DNA of 64,000 nucleotides from positions 868,001 to 932,000 of the forward strand of contig NZ_JAGINX010000001.1 of the NCBI RefSeq assembly GCF_017876395.1, written 5' to 3'. The notes below the pieces were generated by a model. That model saw only the letters and a program-made list of their open reading frames with translations, did not search any database and had not been told where the DNA came from. The stretch is from Nesterenkonia lacusekhoensis. Its GTDB lineage: Bacteria; Actinomycetota; Actinomycetes; Actinomycetales; Micrococcaceae. Shown in pieces: positions 8,445-18,155 of the stretch (its first letter is position 1; every line of letters starts with the position of its first letter). The translations under genes were made by a program, and so were the position numbers.

Positions 8445-9773
8445 GTGGACGCGTTGAAGATCGGTCTGCTGGGCGCTGGGAATGTGGGCGCCCAGGTGGC
8501 CAAGACTCTGGTGGAGGAGCGCGAGCTGATCGCTGGGCGCGTCGGCACCGGAGTGAAGCTGATCGGCGTCGCGGTCCGTGACGTGGAGGCCCCGCGGGAC
8601 TGGAAGATCCCCGGTGAGCTGCTCACCACTGATGCCGAGTCCCTGGTGGATGAAGCAGACCTGGTGATCGAACTGCTGGGCGGCCTGGAGCCGGCCGGTG
8701 AGCTGATCACCCGCGCGCTCAACCGCGGCGCAGCGGTGGTGACCGGCAATAAGGCGCTGCTGGCCACCCGAGGCGGCGAACTGCATCGTCTCGCTGAGGA
8801 GAAGGGCGCGCTGCTGCACTTCGAGGCGGCCGTGGCCGGTGCCATCCCGATCCTCCGTCCCGTCCAGGAGTCCCTCTCCGGGGACCGGATCACCAAGGTG
8901 ATGGGGATCGTCAACGGCACCACCAACTACATCCTCGATCAGATGGACACCACCGGTGCCGCCTTCGAGGACGCGCTGGCCGAGGCTCAGCGCCTGGGCT
9001 ACGCAGAGGCTGACCCCACCGCCGATGTGGAGGGTCACGACGCCGCGGCCAAGGCTGCCATCCTTGGAACGCTGGCCTTCCATGCCCCCTTCACCATCGA
9101 TGAGGTCTACTGCGAGGGCATCACCGGAGTCACCGGTGAGGACATCGAGGCCGCTGCGGCGTCCGGCTATGTCATCAAGCTCTTGGCCATCATCGAGAAG
9201 ACCGAGGCCGGCGCGATTCTGCGTGTCCACCCGACCCTGCTGCCGCGCACCCACCCGCTGGCCAGCGTCCGCGGGGCCTTCAACGCCGTGTTCGTGGTGG
9301 CGGAGAACGCCGGCGAGCTCATGTTCTACGGCCAGGGTGCCGGTGGTCAGCCCACCTCCTCGGCCATCATGGGTGATGTGGTCTCCGCGGCACGCCGGCT
9401 GCGCGGCAGCCCGGCCGACCTTCCCGGCCTCAGGGAGCAGGCCGCCGACGGCACCGTGCCTGCTCTGCCCATCGAGGAGGCAGAGACCCAGTATTACATC
9501 GACATGGTCGTGGCCGATCGGGAGGGCGTCATCGCTGAGGTGGCCCGCGTGCTGGCAGATCATCATGTCTCCATCGAATCGATGCGTCAGCCCGGCTCCG
9601 TCTCCGCGGAGGGCGAGGTCGACGCCGACGGTGTGGACAAGAGGGGCGCAGTGGTGCAGATCGTCACCCATCTGGCCCGGGAGAAGGACCTCGACGATAC
9701 GGTCGCGACTCTGAAGGGTCTCGGCGTGGTCAAGGCGGTCAACTCGGTCCTCCGGGTTGAGGTCGAACAGTAG
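8445..9773 (+). CDS. hom: Homoserine dehydrogenase
   Basis: A 442-residue NAD(P)-dependent enzyme that reduces aspartate semialdehyde to homoserine, the branch point to threonine and methionine. The N-terminal Rossmann motif is GLLGAGNVGAQV at residues 7-18. GIVNGTTNYILDQM near residue 155 and the EADPTADVEGHDAAAKAAIL block near residue 190 form the substrate site. A C-terminal ACT domain (YYIDMVVADREGVIAEVARVL) near residue 350 probably binds threonine for feedback inhibition. The GTG at 8445 is preferred because AGGTGA lies 8 nt upstream. A GTG four codons earlier is the alternative. Confidence 0.96.
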   Translation: MDALKIGLLGAGNVGAQVAKTLVEERELIAGRVGTGVKLIGVAVRDVEAPRDWKIPGELLTTDAESLVDEADLVIELLGGLEPAGELITRALNRGAAVVTGNKALLATRGGELHRLAEEKGALLHFEAAVAGAIPILRPVQESLSGDRITKVMGIVNGTTNYILDQMDTTGAAFEDALAEAQRLGYAEADPTADVEGHDAAAKAAILGTLAFHAPFTIDEVYCEGITGVTGEDIEAAAASGYVIKLLAIIEKTEAGAILRVHPTLLPRTHPLASVRGAFNAVFVVAENAGELMFYGQGAGGQPTSSAIMGDVVSAARRLRGSPADLPGLREQAADGTVPALPIEEAETQYYIDMVVADREGVIAEVARVLADHHVSIESMRQPGSVSAEGEVDADGVDKRGAVVQIVTHLAREKDLDDTVATLKGLGVVKAVNSVLRVEVEQ

Positions 9774-9791
9774 GACAAGGCTGGAGCATCA

Positions 9792-10910
9792 ATGGCGCAT
9801 CAATGGCGCGGAGTAGTCCGCGAGTACGCTGACCGTCTGCCGGTGGACGAGTCCACCCAGGTCATCACGCTGGGGGAGGGCGGAACTCCGCTGGTCTGGG
9901 CCCCAGCCCTCTCTGAGCTGGTCGGCGGCGAGGTCTACCTGAAGGTCGAGGGGATGAATCCCACCGGATCCTTCAAAGACCGCGGCATGACCATGGCGAT
10001 CACCGCTGCTGTGCGCGACGGCGCCAAAGCGGTGGTCTGCGCCTCCACCGGCAACACCTCAGCCTCGGCGGCGGCCTATGCCACCCAGGCAGGGCTGACC
10101 TGTGCGGTGCTGGTGCCTGCCGGCAAGATCGCGATGGGCAAGCTCTCCCAGGCGGTGGCCCACGGTGCCGAGATCATCCAGATCGACGGCAACTTCGACG
10201 GCTGCCTGGATGTGGCGCGCAAACTGGCCGAGAACTACCCGGTGTTCCTGGTCAACTCGGTGAACCCGTCCCGGATCGAGGGACAGAAGACCGGAGCCTT
10301 CGAAGTGGTGGACTACCTGGGCGATGCCCCGGACTACCACCTGCTGCCGGTGGGCAACGCCGGCAACATCACCGCCTACTGGAAGGGCTACCAGGAGTAC
10401 GCCCAGCCCTGGACCAACCCGCACACCGACCAGCGGCTGGAGCCGATGGCCACCAAGACCCCGATCATGTGGGGATTCCAGGCAGCCGGTGCTGCTCCGA
10501 TCGTGGCCGGACACCCGATCACCGAGCCGGACACAGTGGCCACGGCCATCCGGATCGGCAACCCCGCGTCCTGGGAGCAGGCCGAGGAGGCCCGCGACGT
10601 CTCAGGTGGAGTGATCGAGCCGGTGACCGATGACGAGATTCTGCATGCTCACCGTTGGCTCTCGGCCAAGGAGGGCGTGTTCGTGGAGCCCGCCTCTGCA
10701 TCCGGGGTGGCAGGACTGATCAAGAAGCACGCAGCAGGTGAGGTCCCTGAGGGTCGACGCTTCGTCATCACAGTGACCGGCCACGGCCTGAAGGACCCGG
10801 ACTGGGCGATCAACAATCCGGAGATCGCTGCTTCCGACGGGTCCGAACCCTCCGCCGTCACCAAGGTGGACCAGGACGTCGAGACTGTGGCCCGGCAGCT
10901 GGGGCTCTGA
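9792..10910 (+). CDS. thrC: Threonine synthase
   Basis: A 372-residue PLP enzyme that converts O-phosphohomoserine to L-threonine. The PLP lysine sits in [11 protein letters not shown] near residue 60. [13 protein letters not shown] near residue 85 and the phosphate loop [13 protein letters not shown] near residue 190 are typical of the short actinobacterial form. It begins 18 nt after hom, with GGAG upstream of its ATG, and is followed 5 nt later by thrB, forming a compact hom-thrC-thrB operon. Confidence 0.96.
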   Translation: MAHQWRGVVREYADRLPVDESTQVITLGEGGTPLVWAPALSELVGGEVYLKVEGMNPTGSFKDRGMTMAITAAVRDGAKAVVCASTGNTSASAAAYATQAGLTCAVLVPAGKIAMGKLSQAVAHGAEIIQIDGNFDGCLDVARKLAENYPVFLVNSVNPSRIEGQKTGAFEVVDYLGDAPDYHLLPVGNAGNITAYWKGYQEYAQPWTNPHTDQRLEPMATKTPIMWGFQAAGAAPIVAGHPITEPDTVATAIRIGNPASWEQAEEARDVSGGVIEPVTDDEILHAHRWLSAKEGVFVEPASASGVAGLIKKHAAGEVPEGRRFVITVTGHGLKDPDWAINNPEIAASDGSEPSAVTKVDQDVETVARQLGL

Positions 10911-10915
10911 GCAGG

Positions 10916-11941
10916 ATGCAGTCCGCGCGGCCCGTCCAGCCAGTTCAGCCGAATCAGCCAGCTCAGCCTGCCCAGCCCACCCAGTCTGCCCAGGAGACGC
11001 TGCGCCAGCCGATCACCGCTCCGCTGGAGTTTCGGCTGCGCGTGCCGGCCACCAGCGCCAATCTGGGCCCCGGCTATGACTGCATGGGGCTGGCGCTGGG
11101 CTGGGAGGACGTCATCGATGTCCAGGCTGCGCCGCGGCGGAACCCGGAGGCCGCGCAGCTGAGCGTGGAGATCACGGGGCAGGGGGCCGGCACGCTGCCC
11201 ACCGACGCCTCACATCTGGTGATCTCTCTGGTCCAGAGGATCCTGGCCGCGCGCGGCTACGCACTGCCGGATCTGCACCTGCGCGCACACAACACCATTC
11301 CGCATTCGCGCGGCATGGGGTCCTCGGCGGCAGCAGTGGCCACTGCTGTGGTGACGGCCTCTCAGCTTCTGCCGGAGGGTCTGAGCCCGGAGGAGCAGCT
11401 GCAGATCGGTTCGCGCATCGAAGGCCATCCGGACAACTATGTCCCTGCTCTGCGCGGGGGAGTCGCCCTGTCCTGGGAGGACGATCGCCGATTCGCGACT
11501 GTACCGCTGCAGCCCCATCCCCAGCTGCGCACCGTCCTCGCGGTGCCGGACTTCGAACAGTCCACTGAGGCCGCGCGGGATCTGCTGCCTGCCCAGGTCC
11601 CTCATCAGGAAGCCGCCCGGAACTCTGCGCGCTCAGCGCTGCTGGTGCATGCGCTGACCACCGATCCCGCGGTGCTGCTGCAGGCGACCGAGGACGCACT
11701 GCACCAGGAGTATCGGCGCAGCGCCTTCCCCGCCTCGATGGAGCTGGTGGACCGACTGCGTGCGGCCGGACACGCTGCCGTCATCTCCGGGGCTGGACCG
11801 TCAGTCCTGGTGCTCACCAGCGGTGATGACGCAGCTCAGGCCGCGGCCGGGCTGATCAGCGAGCTGCCGGGGGAGACCTGGACCCCCGCGATCCTGCCGA
11901 TCAGCACCACAGGTGCTACAGTGGAGGAACACCCGCGGTGA
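10916..11941 (+). CDS. thrB: Homoserine kinase with Gln/Pro-rich N-terminal extension
   Basis: A 341-residue GHMP-family kinase that phosphorylates homoserine for ThrC. The GHMP motifs are PATSANLGPGYDCMG near residue 43, the ATP-binding PHSRGMGSSAAAVA near residue 125, and VISGAGPSVLVLT near residue 280. Before the kinase core there are about 35 residues of QP repeats encoded by a 9-bp tandem repeat, absent from typical ThrB and probably disordered. The start is close behind the thrC stop, so translation is likely coupled. It ends the threonine operon. Confidence 0.94.
   Translation: MQSARPVQPVQPNQPAQPAQPTQSAQETLRQPITAPLEFRLRVPATSANLGPGYDCMGLALGWEDVIDVQAAPRRNPEAAQLSVEITGQGAGTLPTDASHLVISLVQRILAARGYALPDLHLRAHNTIPHSRGMGSSAAAVATAVVTASQLLPEGLSPEEQLQIGSRIEGHPDNYVPALRGGVALSWEDDRRFATVPLQPHPQLRTVLAVPDFEQSTEAARDLLPAQVPHQEAARNSARSALLVHALTTDPAVLLQATEDALHQEYRRSAFPASMELVDRLRAAGHAAVISGAGPSVLVLTSGDDAAQAAAGLISELPGETWTPAILPISTTGATVEEHPR
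10937..10981 (+). repeat. 9-bp tandem repeat, 5 copies, in thrB
   Basis: Five 9-bp units each begin with CAGCC, CAGCC, CAGCC, CAGCC and CAGCC and vary in the last four bases. They encode Gln-Pro-X triplets at residues 8-22 of the homoserine kinase extension. Confidence 0.75.
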
Positions 11942-12191
11942 TCGTTCTGATGAGTCCATCGAGATGATCGGCTGTTCATGATCGCCGCAGTTCTTTCGCA
12001 CGAGTTGCGCTCTCTTCCTCGCAGTACAGCGAGCCTCATTCTCGCCTGCGTGCAGGAATCCATCTCATCGCGAAAGCCCGCAATGAACCGACGGCCGTCT
12101 GTAGTGCCGTCGACGACCAATGCAGGACGACGAGACCGGGCGTATCAGAGTTCCGGATCGTGCCTGCCCGACGAGGGGGAAGGAATCCTTC
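11942..12191 (+). other. 250-bp rho leader region
   Basis: A non-coding stretch lies between thrB and rho. It holds a 12-bp palindrome CCTGCGTGCAGG near 12045 and an ATG at 12120 in frame with rho but without a ribosome-binding site. A TACAGT at 11917-11922, inside the thrB end, could be a -10 element and would give a long rho leader. Long leaders fit the known autoregulation of rho, but I see no defined RNA family. Confidence 0.35.
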
Positions 12192-14234
12192 GTGACCGAA
12201 ACCACCACTGAGACCACTCAGGCTCAGGGCGCCGAATCATCTGAGGCAAAGAACGGCGGTCTCGCCGGCCTCAAGCTGGCGCAGCTGCAGGCACTGGCTT
12301 CCCAGCTCGGCATCAAGGGAAGCTCACGCATGCGCAAGTCCGCTCTGGTGGACGCCATCTCTTCGCATCAGCGCGGCGGCGCCGTGGCTGAGCGTGACGA
12401 GAAGGCCTCCAAGGGCGAACAGGCCCAGGAGAAGGGCCAGAACGAGAAGCCCCAGCAGGACGACTCCCAGAACGAGAAGCCTCAGCAGGCCGAGGGCCAG
12501 TCCAACGGCCGCTCGAAGACGGGCGGCAAGGCTGACCAGTCCCAGGACGGGCAGAAGGCTGAGCAGCATTCCGAATCTGACAAGGGCCAGGACGCAGATG
12601 CGCGTCAGAACGCTGCGAAGGGCCAGAAGGACAAAGCCCAGAACGCGGAGCGGACCCAGAAGGACGGCGCTGGTCAGGATGCCGAGTCCGCAGCGCAGTC
12701 CGGCTCCGGTGAGGAGTCCGGCAAGGGCGGCGGTGGCAGTCGGAACCGCAACCGCGGCAAGCGCCAGGACGGCCAGCAGGATGAGGGCCAGCAGGGCGAG
12801 AGCCGCAACGGCCGTGAGGACCGCAAGGACGACGGTGAGAACCGCGGCGGCCGCGACAACAACCGTGAGAACACCAGCCGCGACAACAACCGCGACGGCG
12901 GCGGGAACAACCGCGGAAATCGCGACAACAACAACCGCGACAACAACAACCGGGACGGCGGCGGACGGGACGGCGAAGGCCGCAACCGCCGCAACCGCAG
13001 CCGCAACCGCAACGACCGGAACGATCGCAACGACCGTCGTGGTCGCAGCCGCGGTCCCGAGGTGGATGACACCGAGGTCACCGAGGACGACGTCCTGATC
13101 CCCGTCGCGGGCATCCTGGACGTGCTGGACAACTACGCGTTCATCCGCACCTCCGGCTACCTCTCCGGACAGAACGACGTCTATGTCTCGCTGCAGCAGG
13201 TCAAGCGCTACAACCTGCGCAAGGGCGACGCCGTCCACGGCGCCATCCGGGCACCGCGTGAGGGCGAGAAGCCCAATAAGCGCCAGAAGTTCAACGCCCT
13301 GGTCAAGCTTGAGTCGGTCAACGGCCGCCCGGCCGACGACAACGGCAACCGGGTGGACTTCAACAAGCTCACCCCGCTCTACCCGCAGGAGCGCCTGCGC
13401 CTGGAGGGCGACCCGAAGAACGTCGGGCCCCGTGTGATCGACCTTGTCGCCCCCATCGGCAAGGGCCAGCGCGGTCTCATCGTCTCCCCGCCCAAGGCCG
13501 GCAAGACGATGATCCTGCAGTCCCTGGCGAACGCGATCAAGACCAACAACCCTGAGGTCCACCTCATGATGGTCCTGGTCGACGAGCGCCCGGAGGAGGT
13601 CACCGACATGCAGCGCACGGTCGACGGTGAGGTCATCGCCTCCACCTTCGACCGTCCGGCCGATGACCACACCACAGTGGCCGAGCTGGCCATCGAGCGC
13701 GCCAAGCGCCTGGTGGAGATGGGCAAGGACGTCGTGGTGCTGCTGGACTCCATGACCCGCCTGGGCCGTGCCTACAACACCGCGGCACCGGCGTCGGGCC
13801 GCATCCTCTCCGGCGGTGTGGACGCCAACGCGCTGTACCCGCCCAAGCGGTTCTTCGGCGCGGCGCGCAACATCGAGAACGGCGGCTCGCTGACCATCCT
13901 CGCCACCGCACTGGTGGAGACCGGCTCCAAGATGGACGAGGTCATCTTCGAGGAGTTCAAGGGCACCGGCAACATGGAGCTGCGTCTGTCCCGCCGCCTG
14001 GCCGATAAGCGCATCTTCCCGGCGGTCAACGTCAACGAGTCCTCCACCCGTCGTGAGGAGAACCTCCTCTCCCCGGATGAGGTCAAGATCATGTGGAAGC
14101 TGCGCCGGGTGCTCTCTGGTCTGGAGCAGGAGCAGGGCCTGGACCTGCTGCTGAAGAAGATCAAGGAGACCAAGTCCAATGCGGAGTTCCTGATGCTCAC
14201 GCAGAAGACCACGCTGGGCAACGTCGACTCGTAG
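12192..14234 (+). CDS. rho: Transcription termination factor Rho with large disordered insertion
   Basis: A 680-residue hexameric RNA helicase/ATPase that ends untranslated transcripts. A Rho_N SAP-like segment (LKLAQLQALASQLGIKG) lies near residues 28-45. It is followed by about 230 residues rich in Gln, Lys, Asp, Asn and Arg. The cold-shock RNA-binding domain begins at DDVLIPVAGILDVLDNYAF near residue 300. Walker A is PPKAGKTM near residue 435, and ILSGGVDANALYPPKRFF and GTGNMEL mark the C-terminal Q and R loops. The GTG at 12192 follows AGGAA by 7 nt and was preferred over the ATG at 12120. The insertion is typical of high-GC actinobacteria. Confidence 0.97.
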   Translation: MTETTTETTQAQGAESSEAKNGGLAGLKLAQLQALASQLGIKGSSRMRKSALVDAISSHQRGGAVAERDEKASKGEQAQEKGQNEKPQQDDSQNEKPQQAEGQSNGRSKTGGKADQSQDGQKAEQHSESDKGQDADARQNAAKGQKDKAQNAERTQKDGAGQDAESAAQSGSGEESGKGGGGSRNRNRGKRQDGQQDEGQQGESRNGREDRKDDGENRGGRDNNRENTSRDNNRDGGGNNRGNRDNNNRDNNNRDGGGRDGEGRNRRNRSRNRNDRNDRNDRRGRSRGPEVDDTEVTEDDVLIPVAGILDVLDNYAFIRTSGYLSGQNDVYVSLQQVKRYNLRKGDAVHGAIRAPREGEKPNKRQKFNALVKLESVNGRPADDNGNRVDFNKLTPLYPQERLRLEGDPKNVGPRVIDLVAPIGKGQRGLIVSPPKAGKTMILQSLANAIKTNNPEVHLMMVLVDERPEEVTDMQRTVDGEVIASTFDRPADDHTTVAELAIERAKRLVEMGKDVVVLLDSMTRLGRAYNTAAPASGRILSGGVDANALYPPKRFFGAARNIENGGSLTILATALVETGSKMDEVIFEEFKGTGNMELRLSRRLADKRIFPAVNVNESSTRREENLLSPDEVKIMWKLRRVLSGLEQEQGLDLLLKKIKETKSNAEFLMLTQKTTLGNVDS

Positions 14235-14245
14235 CTGAGCGGTCC

Positions 14246-14286
14246 GAGGCCCTGTCGACGTCGTGCTGCGGCGTCGACAGGGCCTC
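14246..14286 (+). terminator. rho terminator hairpin
   Basis: A perfect 15-bp inverted repeat (14246-14260 with 14272-14286, 11-nt loop) begins 12 nt after the rho stop. There is no U tract after it, as is common for actinobacterial hairpin terminators. Confidence 0.8.
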
Positions 14287-14348
14287 ACCCGTATCAGCCC
14301 GCAGAGTCAGGGGCGCCATGCCCCACCACCACAGCACAGAGGTCTTCG

Positions 14349-15455
14349 ATGAACACTGATACCAACGCCCACATGTTCGACTCGGTCGACACGCTGCTCC
14401 AGGAACATCAGGAGCTGCAGCAGAAGCTGGCGGATCCGGACGTCCACGCCGACCAGGCGCTGGCCAAGAAGCTGGGCCGTCGCTACGCCCAGCTCAACGG
14501 CGTCGTGGAGGCGCATAAGACCTGGAAGCAGCTGACCGATGACCTCGAAGCGGCCGCGGAGCTGGCCGACGAGGATGCGGAGTTCGCCGCCGAGGTGCCG
14601 CGCCTGCAGAAGGAGCTCCAGGCGGCCTCGGACCGTCTGCTGCGCATGCTCATCCCGCGGGATGAGAACGACGTCCGCAACGTGATCATCGAGGTCAAAG
14701 GCGGAGCCGGAGGTGACGAGGCGGCGCTGTTCGCCGGAGATCTGCTGCGCATGTACTCGCGCTACGCCGAGTCCAAGGGCTGGAAGACGGAGATCATCTC
14801 CTCCACGCCCTCGGACCTCGGGGGGTATAAGGATGTGCAGATGGCCATCAAGTCCACCACCGATGACCCGGCCCGGGGCGTCTATGCGCATCTGAAGTTC
14901 GAAGGCGGCGTCCACCGGGTCCAGCGGGTGCCGGAGACCGAGTCTCAGGGGCGCATCCACACCTCGGCCGCCGGCGTGCTGGTGCTGCCAGAGGTCGATG
15001 AGCCCGAGGAGATCGAGATCGCGCAGAACGATCTGAAGATCGATGTCTATCGTTCCTCAGGTCCCGGCGGGCAGTCGGTGAACACCACTGACTCAGCGGT
15101 GCGCATCACTCACCTGCCCACCGGCATCGTGGTGGCCATGCAGAACGAGAAGTCGCAGCTGCAGAACAAGGAAGCGGCCATGCGTGTGCTGCGCTCCCGT
15201 CTGCTGGCCCACCAGCAGGAGCAGATCGACGCGGAGAACGCGCAGGCGCGCAAGTCTCAGGTCCGGACCATGGACCGCTCCGAGCGCATCCGGACCTACA
15301 ACTTCCCGGAGAACCGCATCGCCGATCACCGCACCGGGTATAAGGCCTACAACCTCGACGCCGTCATCAACGGTGACCTGGAGCCCGTGCTGCAGTCCTG
15401 CATCCAGATGGAGGAGCAGGAGCGCCTGGCCGCACTCGGCGAGAACGCCGGCTGA
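14349..15455 (+). CDS. prfA: Peptide chain release factor 1
   Basis: A 368-residue class I release factor that reads UAA and UAG and triggers peptide release. An N-terminal coiled-coil domain spans residues 10-110. [23 protein letters not shown] starts the core domain. The catalytic GGQ is at residues 240-242 ([17 protein letters not shown]), where PrmC methylates the glutamine. The ATG at 14349 follows AGAGG. It overlaps prmC by one nucleotide, pairing the factor with its modifying enzyme. Confidence 0.97.
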   Translation: MNTDTNAHMFDSVDTLLQEHQELQQKLADPDVHADQALAKKLGRRYAQLNGVVEAHKTWKQLTDDLEAAAELADEDAEFAAEVPRLQKELQAASDRLLRMLIPRDENDVRNVIIEVKGGAGGDEAALFAGDLLRMYSRYAESKGWKTEIISSTPSDLGGYKDVQMAIKSTTDDPARGVYAHLKFEGGVHRVQRVPETESQGRIHTSAAGVLVLPEVDEPEEIEIAQNDLKIDVYRSSGPGGQSVNTTDSAVRITHLPTGIVVAMQNEKSQLQNKEAAMRVLRSRLLAHQQEQIDAENAQARKSQVRTMDRSERIRTYNFPENRIADHRTGYKAYNLDAVINGDLEPVLQSCIQMEEQERLAALGENAG

Positions 15456-16378
15456 TGGAGCTCGATCACCTGCTGCGCGACGCCGTCCGCCGGCTCGCCG
15501 ATGCTGGCATCCCATCCCCGCGGGCCGACGCCGAGCTGCTGGCCTCCTGGGTGCTCGGGCTGAGCCGAGGTGAGCTCGCGCTCAAAGCTCTGACCGGTCT
15601 GGAGGTGAGCGGGGCCGACGCCGAACGCATCAGTGACCTGGTGGCCGAGAGGTGCCGTCGCGTTCCGCTGCAGCATCTGACCGGTTCGGCTCCGTTCCGC
15701 TCGCTGGAGCTGCGGGTCGGCCCCGGGGTCTTCATTCCGCGACCTGAGACCGAATCGGTGGTCGAAGCCGTCCTGGGCCAGCTGCGTCGCCTCGGCGAGG
15801 AGGGGATCCGCCGTCCCCGAATCGTGGACCTGGGCACCGGCTCAGGAGCCATCGCCGCCGCCGTGGCCGCCGAGTTCCCTGCCGCAGAGGTCCATGCCGT
15901 GGAGCTCTCTGCGGAGGCCGTGGCCTGGGCCCGGATGAACTTCGAGGTTCTGCCCGACCACGCCGCCCAGGTGACGCTGCACCACGGCGACCTCCGCCGC
16001 TCACCGGAGCTGCTGGGAGAGCTCAGCGGAACCTTCGACGTCGTGGTCTCCAACCCGCCCTATATCCCCGCGGACATGGTGCCCACGGAGGTCGAGGTGC
16101 GTGAGCATGATCCGCAGATGGCGCTCTACGGCGGGGGAGAGGGCGGGCTCGAGCTTCCCTTCGCCGTCGTCGCGGCCGCCGAGGAGCTGCTTCGTCCCGG
16201 GGGCTGGTTCATCATGGAGCACGCTGAGCTCCAAGCCGGACCGATCGCTGAACACTGTGCGGCGCAGCCCCTGCTGGAGTCGGTGCACACCCACCGGGAT
16301 CTGACCGGTCGGGACCGGGCCACCAGCGCCGTGCTTGCCCGGGCACAGAGAGGAGACGTGGCAAAATGGCGCGCGTGA
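15455..16378 (+). CDS. prmC: Release factor glutamine N5-methyltransferase
   Basis: A 307-residue SAM-dependent methyltransferase that methylates the GGQ glutamine of RF1 and RF2. An N-terminal helical domain (residues 1-90) precedes the Rossmann fold. The SAM motif is IVDLGTGSGAIAAAVAAEF near residue 125, and the catalytic NPPY is in VVSNPPYIPADM near residue 195. The ATG overlaps the prfA stop (TGATG), and its own end overlaps tsaC by 13 nt, so the three genes are translationally coupled. Confidence 0.96.
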   Translation: MELDHLLRDAVRRLADAGIPSPRADAELLASWVLGLSRGELALKALTGLEVSGADAERISDLVAERCRRVPLQHLTGSAPFRSLELRVGPGVFIPRPETESVVEAVLGQLRRLGEEGIRRPRIVDLGTGSGAIAAAVAAEFPAAEVHAVELSAEAVAWARMNFEVLPDHAAQVTLHHGDLRRSPELLGELSGTFDVVVSNPPYIPADMVPTEVEVREHDPQMALYGGGEGGLELPFAVVAAAEELLRPGGWFIMEHAELQAGPIAEHCAAQPLLESVHTHRDLTGRDRATSAVLARAQRGDVAKWRA

Positions 16379-17022
16379 GCGAGATCCTCGACTGTCATGA
16401 CCCCGAAGCCCGCGAGACCGCACTGACCGCCGCCCACCAGGCCCTGGAGGCCGGCGAATGCGTGGTGCTCCCCACCGACACCGTCTATGGGATCGGTGCA
16501 GATGCCTTCTCCCCGCATGCGGTGACCGTGCTACTGGCGGCCAAGGGCCGCAACCGCACGATGCCTCCACCGGTGCTGATCGGGCGCATGGCCGTGATGG
16601 ACGCTCTGGCCACTGAGATTCCGGACGAGGCCCGTGCCCTGGCCGAGGCCTTCTGGCCCGGAGGGCTGACCCTCATCCTGCAGGCCCAGCCCTCGCTGGC
16701 CTGGGACCTGGGAGAGACCCGGGGGACGGTGGCCCTGCGCATGCCGGCCGACGACCTCGCCCTGGACCTGCTGGGACGCACCGGGCCGCTGGCCGTCTCC
16801 TCCGCCAACCGGACGGGGCTGGAGGCCGCCACCACGGCCGAACAGGCCAAGAACATGCTGGGGGAGGCCGTCTCCGTCTACCTCGCCGACGGCGACCGCA
16901 GCACCACCCGGCCCTCCACGATCGTGGACTGCACCGTCAGTCCGGCGAAGGTCGTGCGCGACGGTGCCATCACGCTTCAGGAGCTGCGCGCCGTCGTCCC
17001 CGAGGTGCTGGGCGGCGAATGA
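16366..17022 (+). CDS. tsaC: Threonylcarbamoyl-AMP synthase (Sua5/YwlC/TsaC)
   Basis: A 218-residue YrdC-fold enzyme that makes threonylcarbamoyl-AMP from threonine, bicarbonate and ATP for the t6A modification of ANN-decoding tRNAs. VVLPTDTVYGIGADAF near residue 33, the KGRNRTMPPPVLI segment, FWPGGLTLIL near residue 95 and PLAVSSANRTGLEA near residue 145 are the family motifs. It is the short form without the C-terminal Sua5 domain. AGAGGAG lies about 10 nt before the ATG. It overlaps prmC upstream and wecA downstream (ATGA). Confidence 0.94.
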   Translation: MARVSEILDCHDPEARETALTAAHQALEAGECVVLPTDTVYGIGADAFSPHAVTVLLAAKGRNRTMPPPVLIGRMAVMDALATEIPDEARALAEAFWPGGLTLILQAQPSLAWDLGETRGTVALRMPADDLALDLLGRTGPLAVSSANRTGLEAATTAEQAKNMLGEAVSVYLADGDRSTTRPSTIVDCTVSPAKVVRDGAITLQELRAVVPEVLGGE

Positions 17023-18155
17023 TCTACTTCCTGACGGTGCTCACCATCTCTGCGGTGGTGACCTACCTTCTCACGCCGCTGATCCGGATCATCGGGCTGC
17101 GGCTGGGCGTCTACACCCCTGTGCGCGCCCGCGACATCCACCAGACCATCAAACCCCGCTGGGGCGGGGTGGCCATGTACGTGGGCATGATCGTCGGACT
17201 GGGGGCGGCCGCGGCCATCCCGTACCTCAGCGGCATCTTCGCCGATCTGACTGCGGTGCGCGGCGTCTTCCTGGCCATGCTGCTGATCCTCACGGTGGGG
17301 ATGATGGACGACGCCTGGGACATCCACTGGGCCATCAAACTGGTGGGACAGGTGGGCGCCGGGGTGCTGCTGGTCCTCCATGACATCCGTCTGGAGGTCA
17401 TGCCGGTGGGCTGGCTGGGAGTGGGGGACCAATGGGTCCAGGCCCTGCTGACCGTCTTCCTGGTGGTCCTGACCATCAACGCCTTCAACTTCATCGACGG
17501 CTTGGACGGACTGGCCGCAGGGGTCGCGGCCCTGGGCGGAAGCGCCTTCTTCATCTACAGCTATCTGCTGACCCTGTCGATCAACGAGTTCGACGCGTCC
17601 AACCTGGTCACCCTGCTCATGGCGGTGCTGGTGGGAGCGTGCCTGGGCTTCCTGCCGCACAACTTCCATCCGTCCAAGATCCTGATGGGCGACACCGGGG
17701 CCATGCTGCTCGGACTGGTCATGGCGGCCGCCGCCCTGGCGGTGACCTCGGACCTGGGCCAGATGTCCGACGGCTTCCGCTTCCGCAACATCCCGGCCTA
17801 TATGCCGGTGCTGCTTCCGCTGGCGGTCACCCTGCTGCCGCTGCTGGATCTGCTGCTGGCCGTGGTGCGCCGCACTGCCCGGGGGGCCTCACCGTTCAGC
17901 CCGGACCGCGGGCATCTGCACCATAAGCTCATCGACGGCGGCTACTCCCATCCCCAGGCGGTGCTGCTGCTCTACCTGTGGTCCTTCCTCTTCGCCTACG
18001 GCGCGGTCTCCTTCAACTTCCTGCCCTGGTGGCTGGTCACCGCTGCCATGCTCCTCAGCCTGGGCGGAGCCACGCTTCTCACGTTGGGACCGTGGCTGCG
18101 CCGTCGCGCGGGCCGGGTCAACCGTGACCATCGTGAGTCGGAGTCCGCGGTATGA
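17019..18155 (+). CDS. wecA: Undecaprenyl-phosphate GlcNAc-1-phosphate transferase (WecA-like)
   Basis: A 378-residue polytopic membrane enzyme of the MraY/WecA family that links sugar-1-phosphate to a polyprenyl phosphate, here probably to start arabinogalactan-like or teichoic cell-wall polymers. It has about ten transmembrane segments. The cytosolic signatures are TIKPRWGGVAMY near residue 45, the DD of MMDDAWDIHW near residue 92, AFNFIDGLDGLAAG near residue 150, KILMGDTGAMLLG near residue 220, and the HLHHKLID histidine motif near residue 305. The same gene precedes atp operons in mycobacteria. It overlaps tsaC and the next gene by 4 nt each. Confidence 0.9.
   Translation: MIYFLTVLTISAVVTYLLTPLIRIIGLRLGVYTPVRARDIHQTIKPRWGGVAMYVGMIVGLGAAAAIPYLSGIFADLTAVRGVFLAMLLILTVGMMDDAWDIHWAIKLVGQVGAGVLLVLHDIRLEVMPVGWLGVGDQWVQALLTVFLVVLTINAFNFIDGLDGLAAGVAALGGSAFFIYSYLLTLSINEFDASNLVTLLMAVLVGACLGFLPHNFHPSKILMGDTGAMLLGLVMAAAALAVTSDLGQMSDGFRFRNIPAYMPVLLPLAVTLLPLLDLLLAVVRRTARGASPFSPDRGHLHHKLIDGGYSHPQAVLLLYLWSFLFAYGAVSFNFLPWWLVTAAMLLSLGGATLLTLGPWLRRRAGRVNRDHRESESAV

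Noticed and set aside
12120-12191. ATG start for rho 24 codons upstream
   Set aside because: No ribosome-binding site and an unrelated basic peptide. The GTG at 12192 follows AGGAA and starts a typical acidic Rho N-terminus.
12324-14288. 654-codon open frame antisense to rho
   Set aside because: It mirrors rho codon-for-codon in a GC-rich frame, has Val/Leu/Ala/Asp-rich shadow composition, no ribosome-binding site and no recognisable domain.
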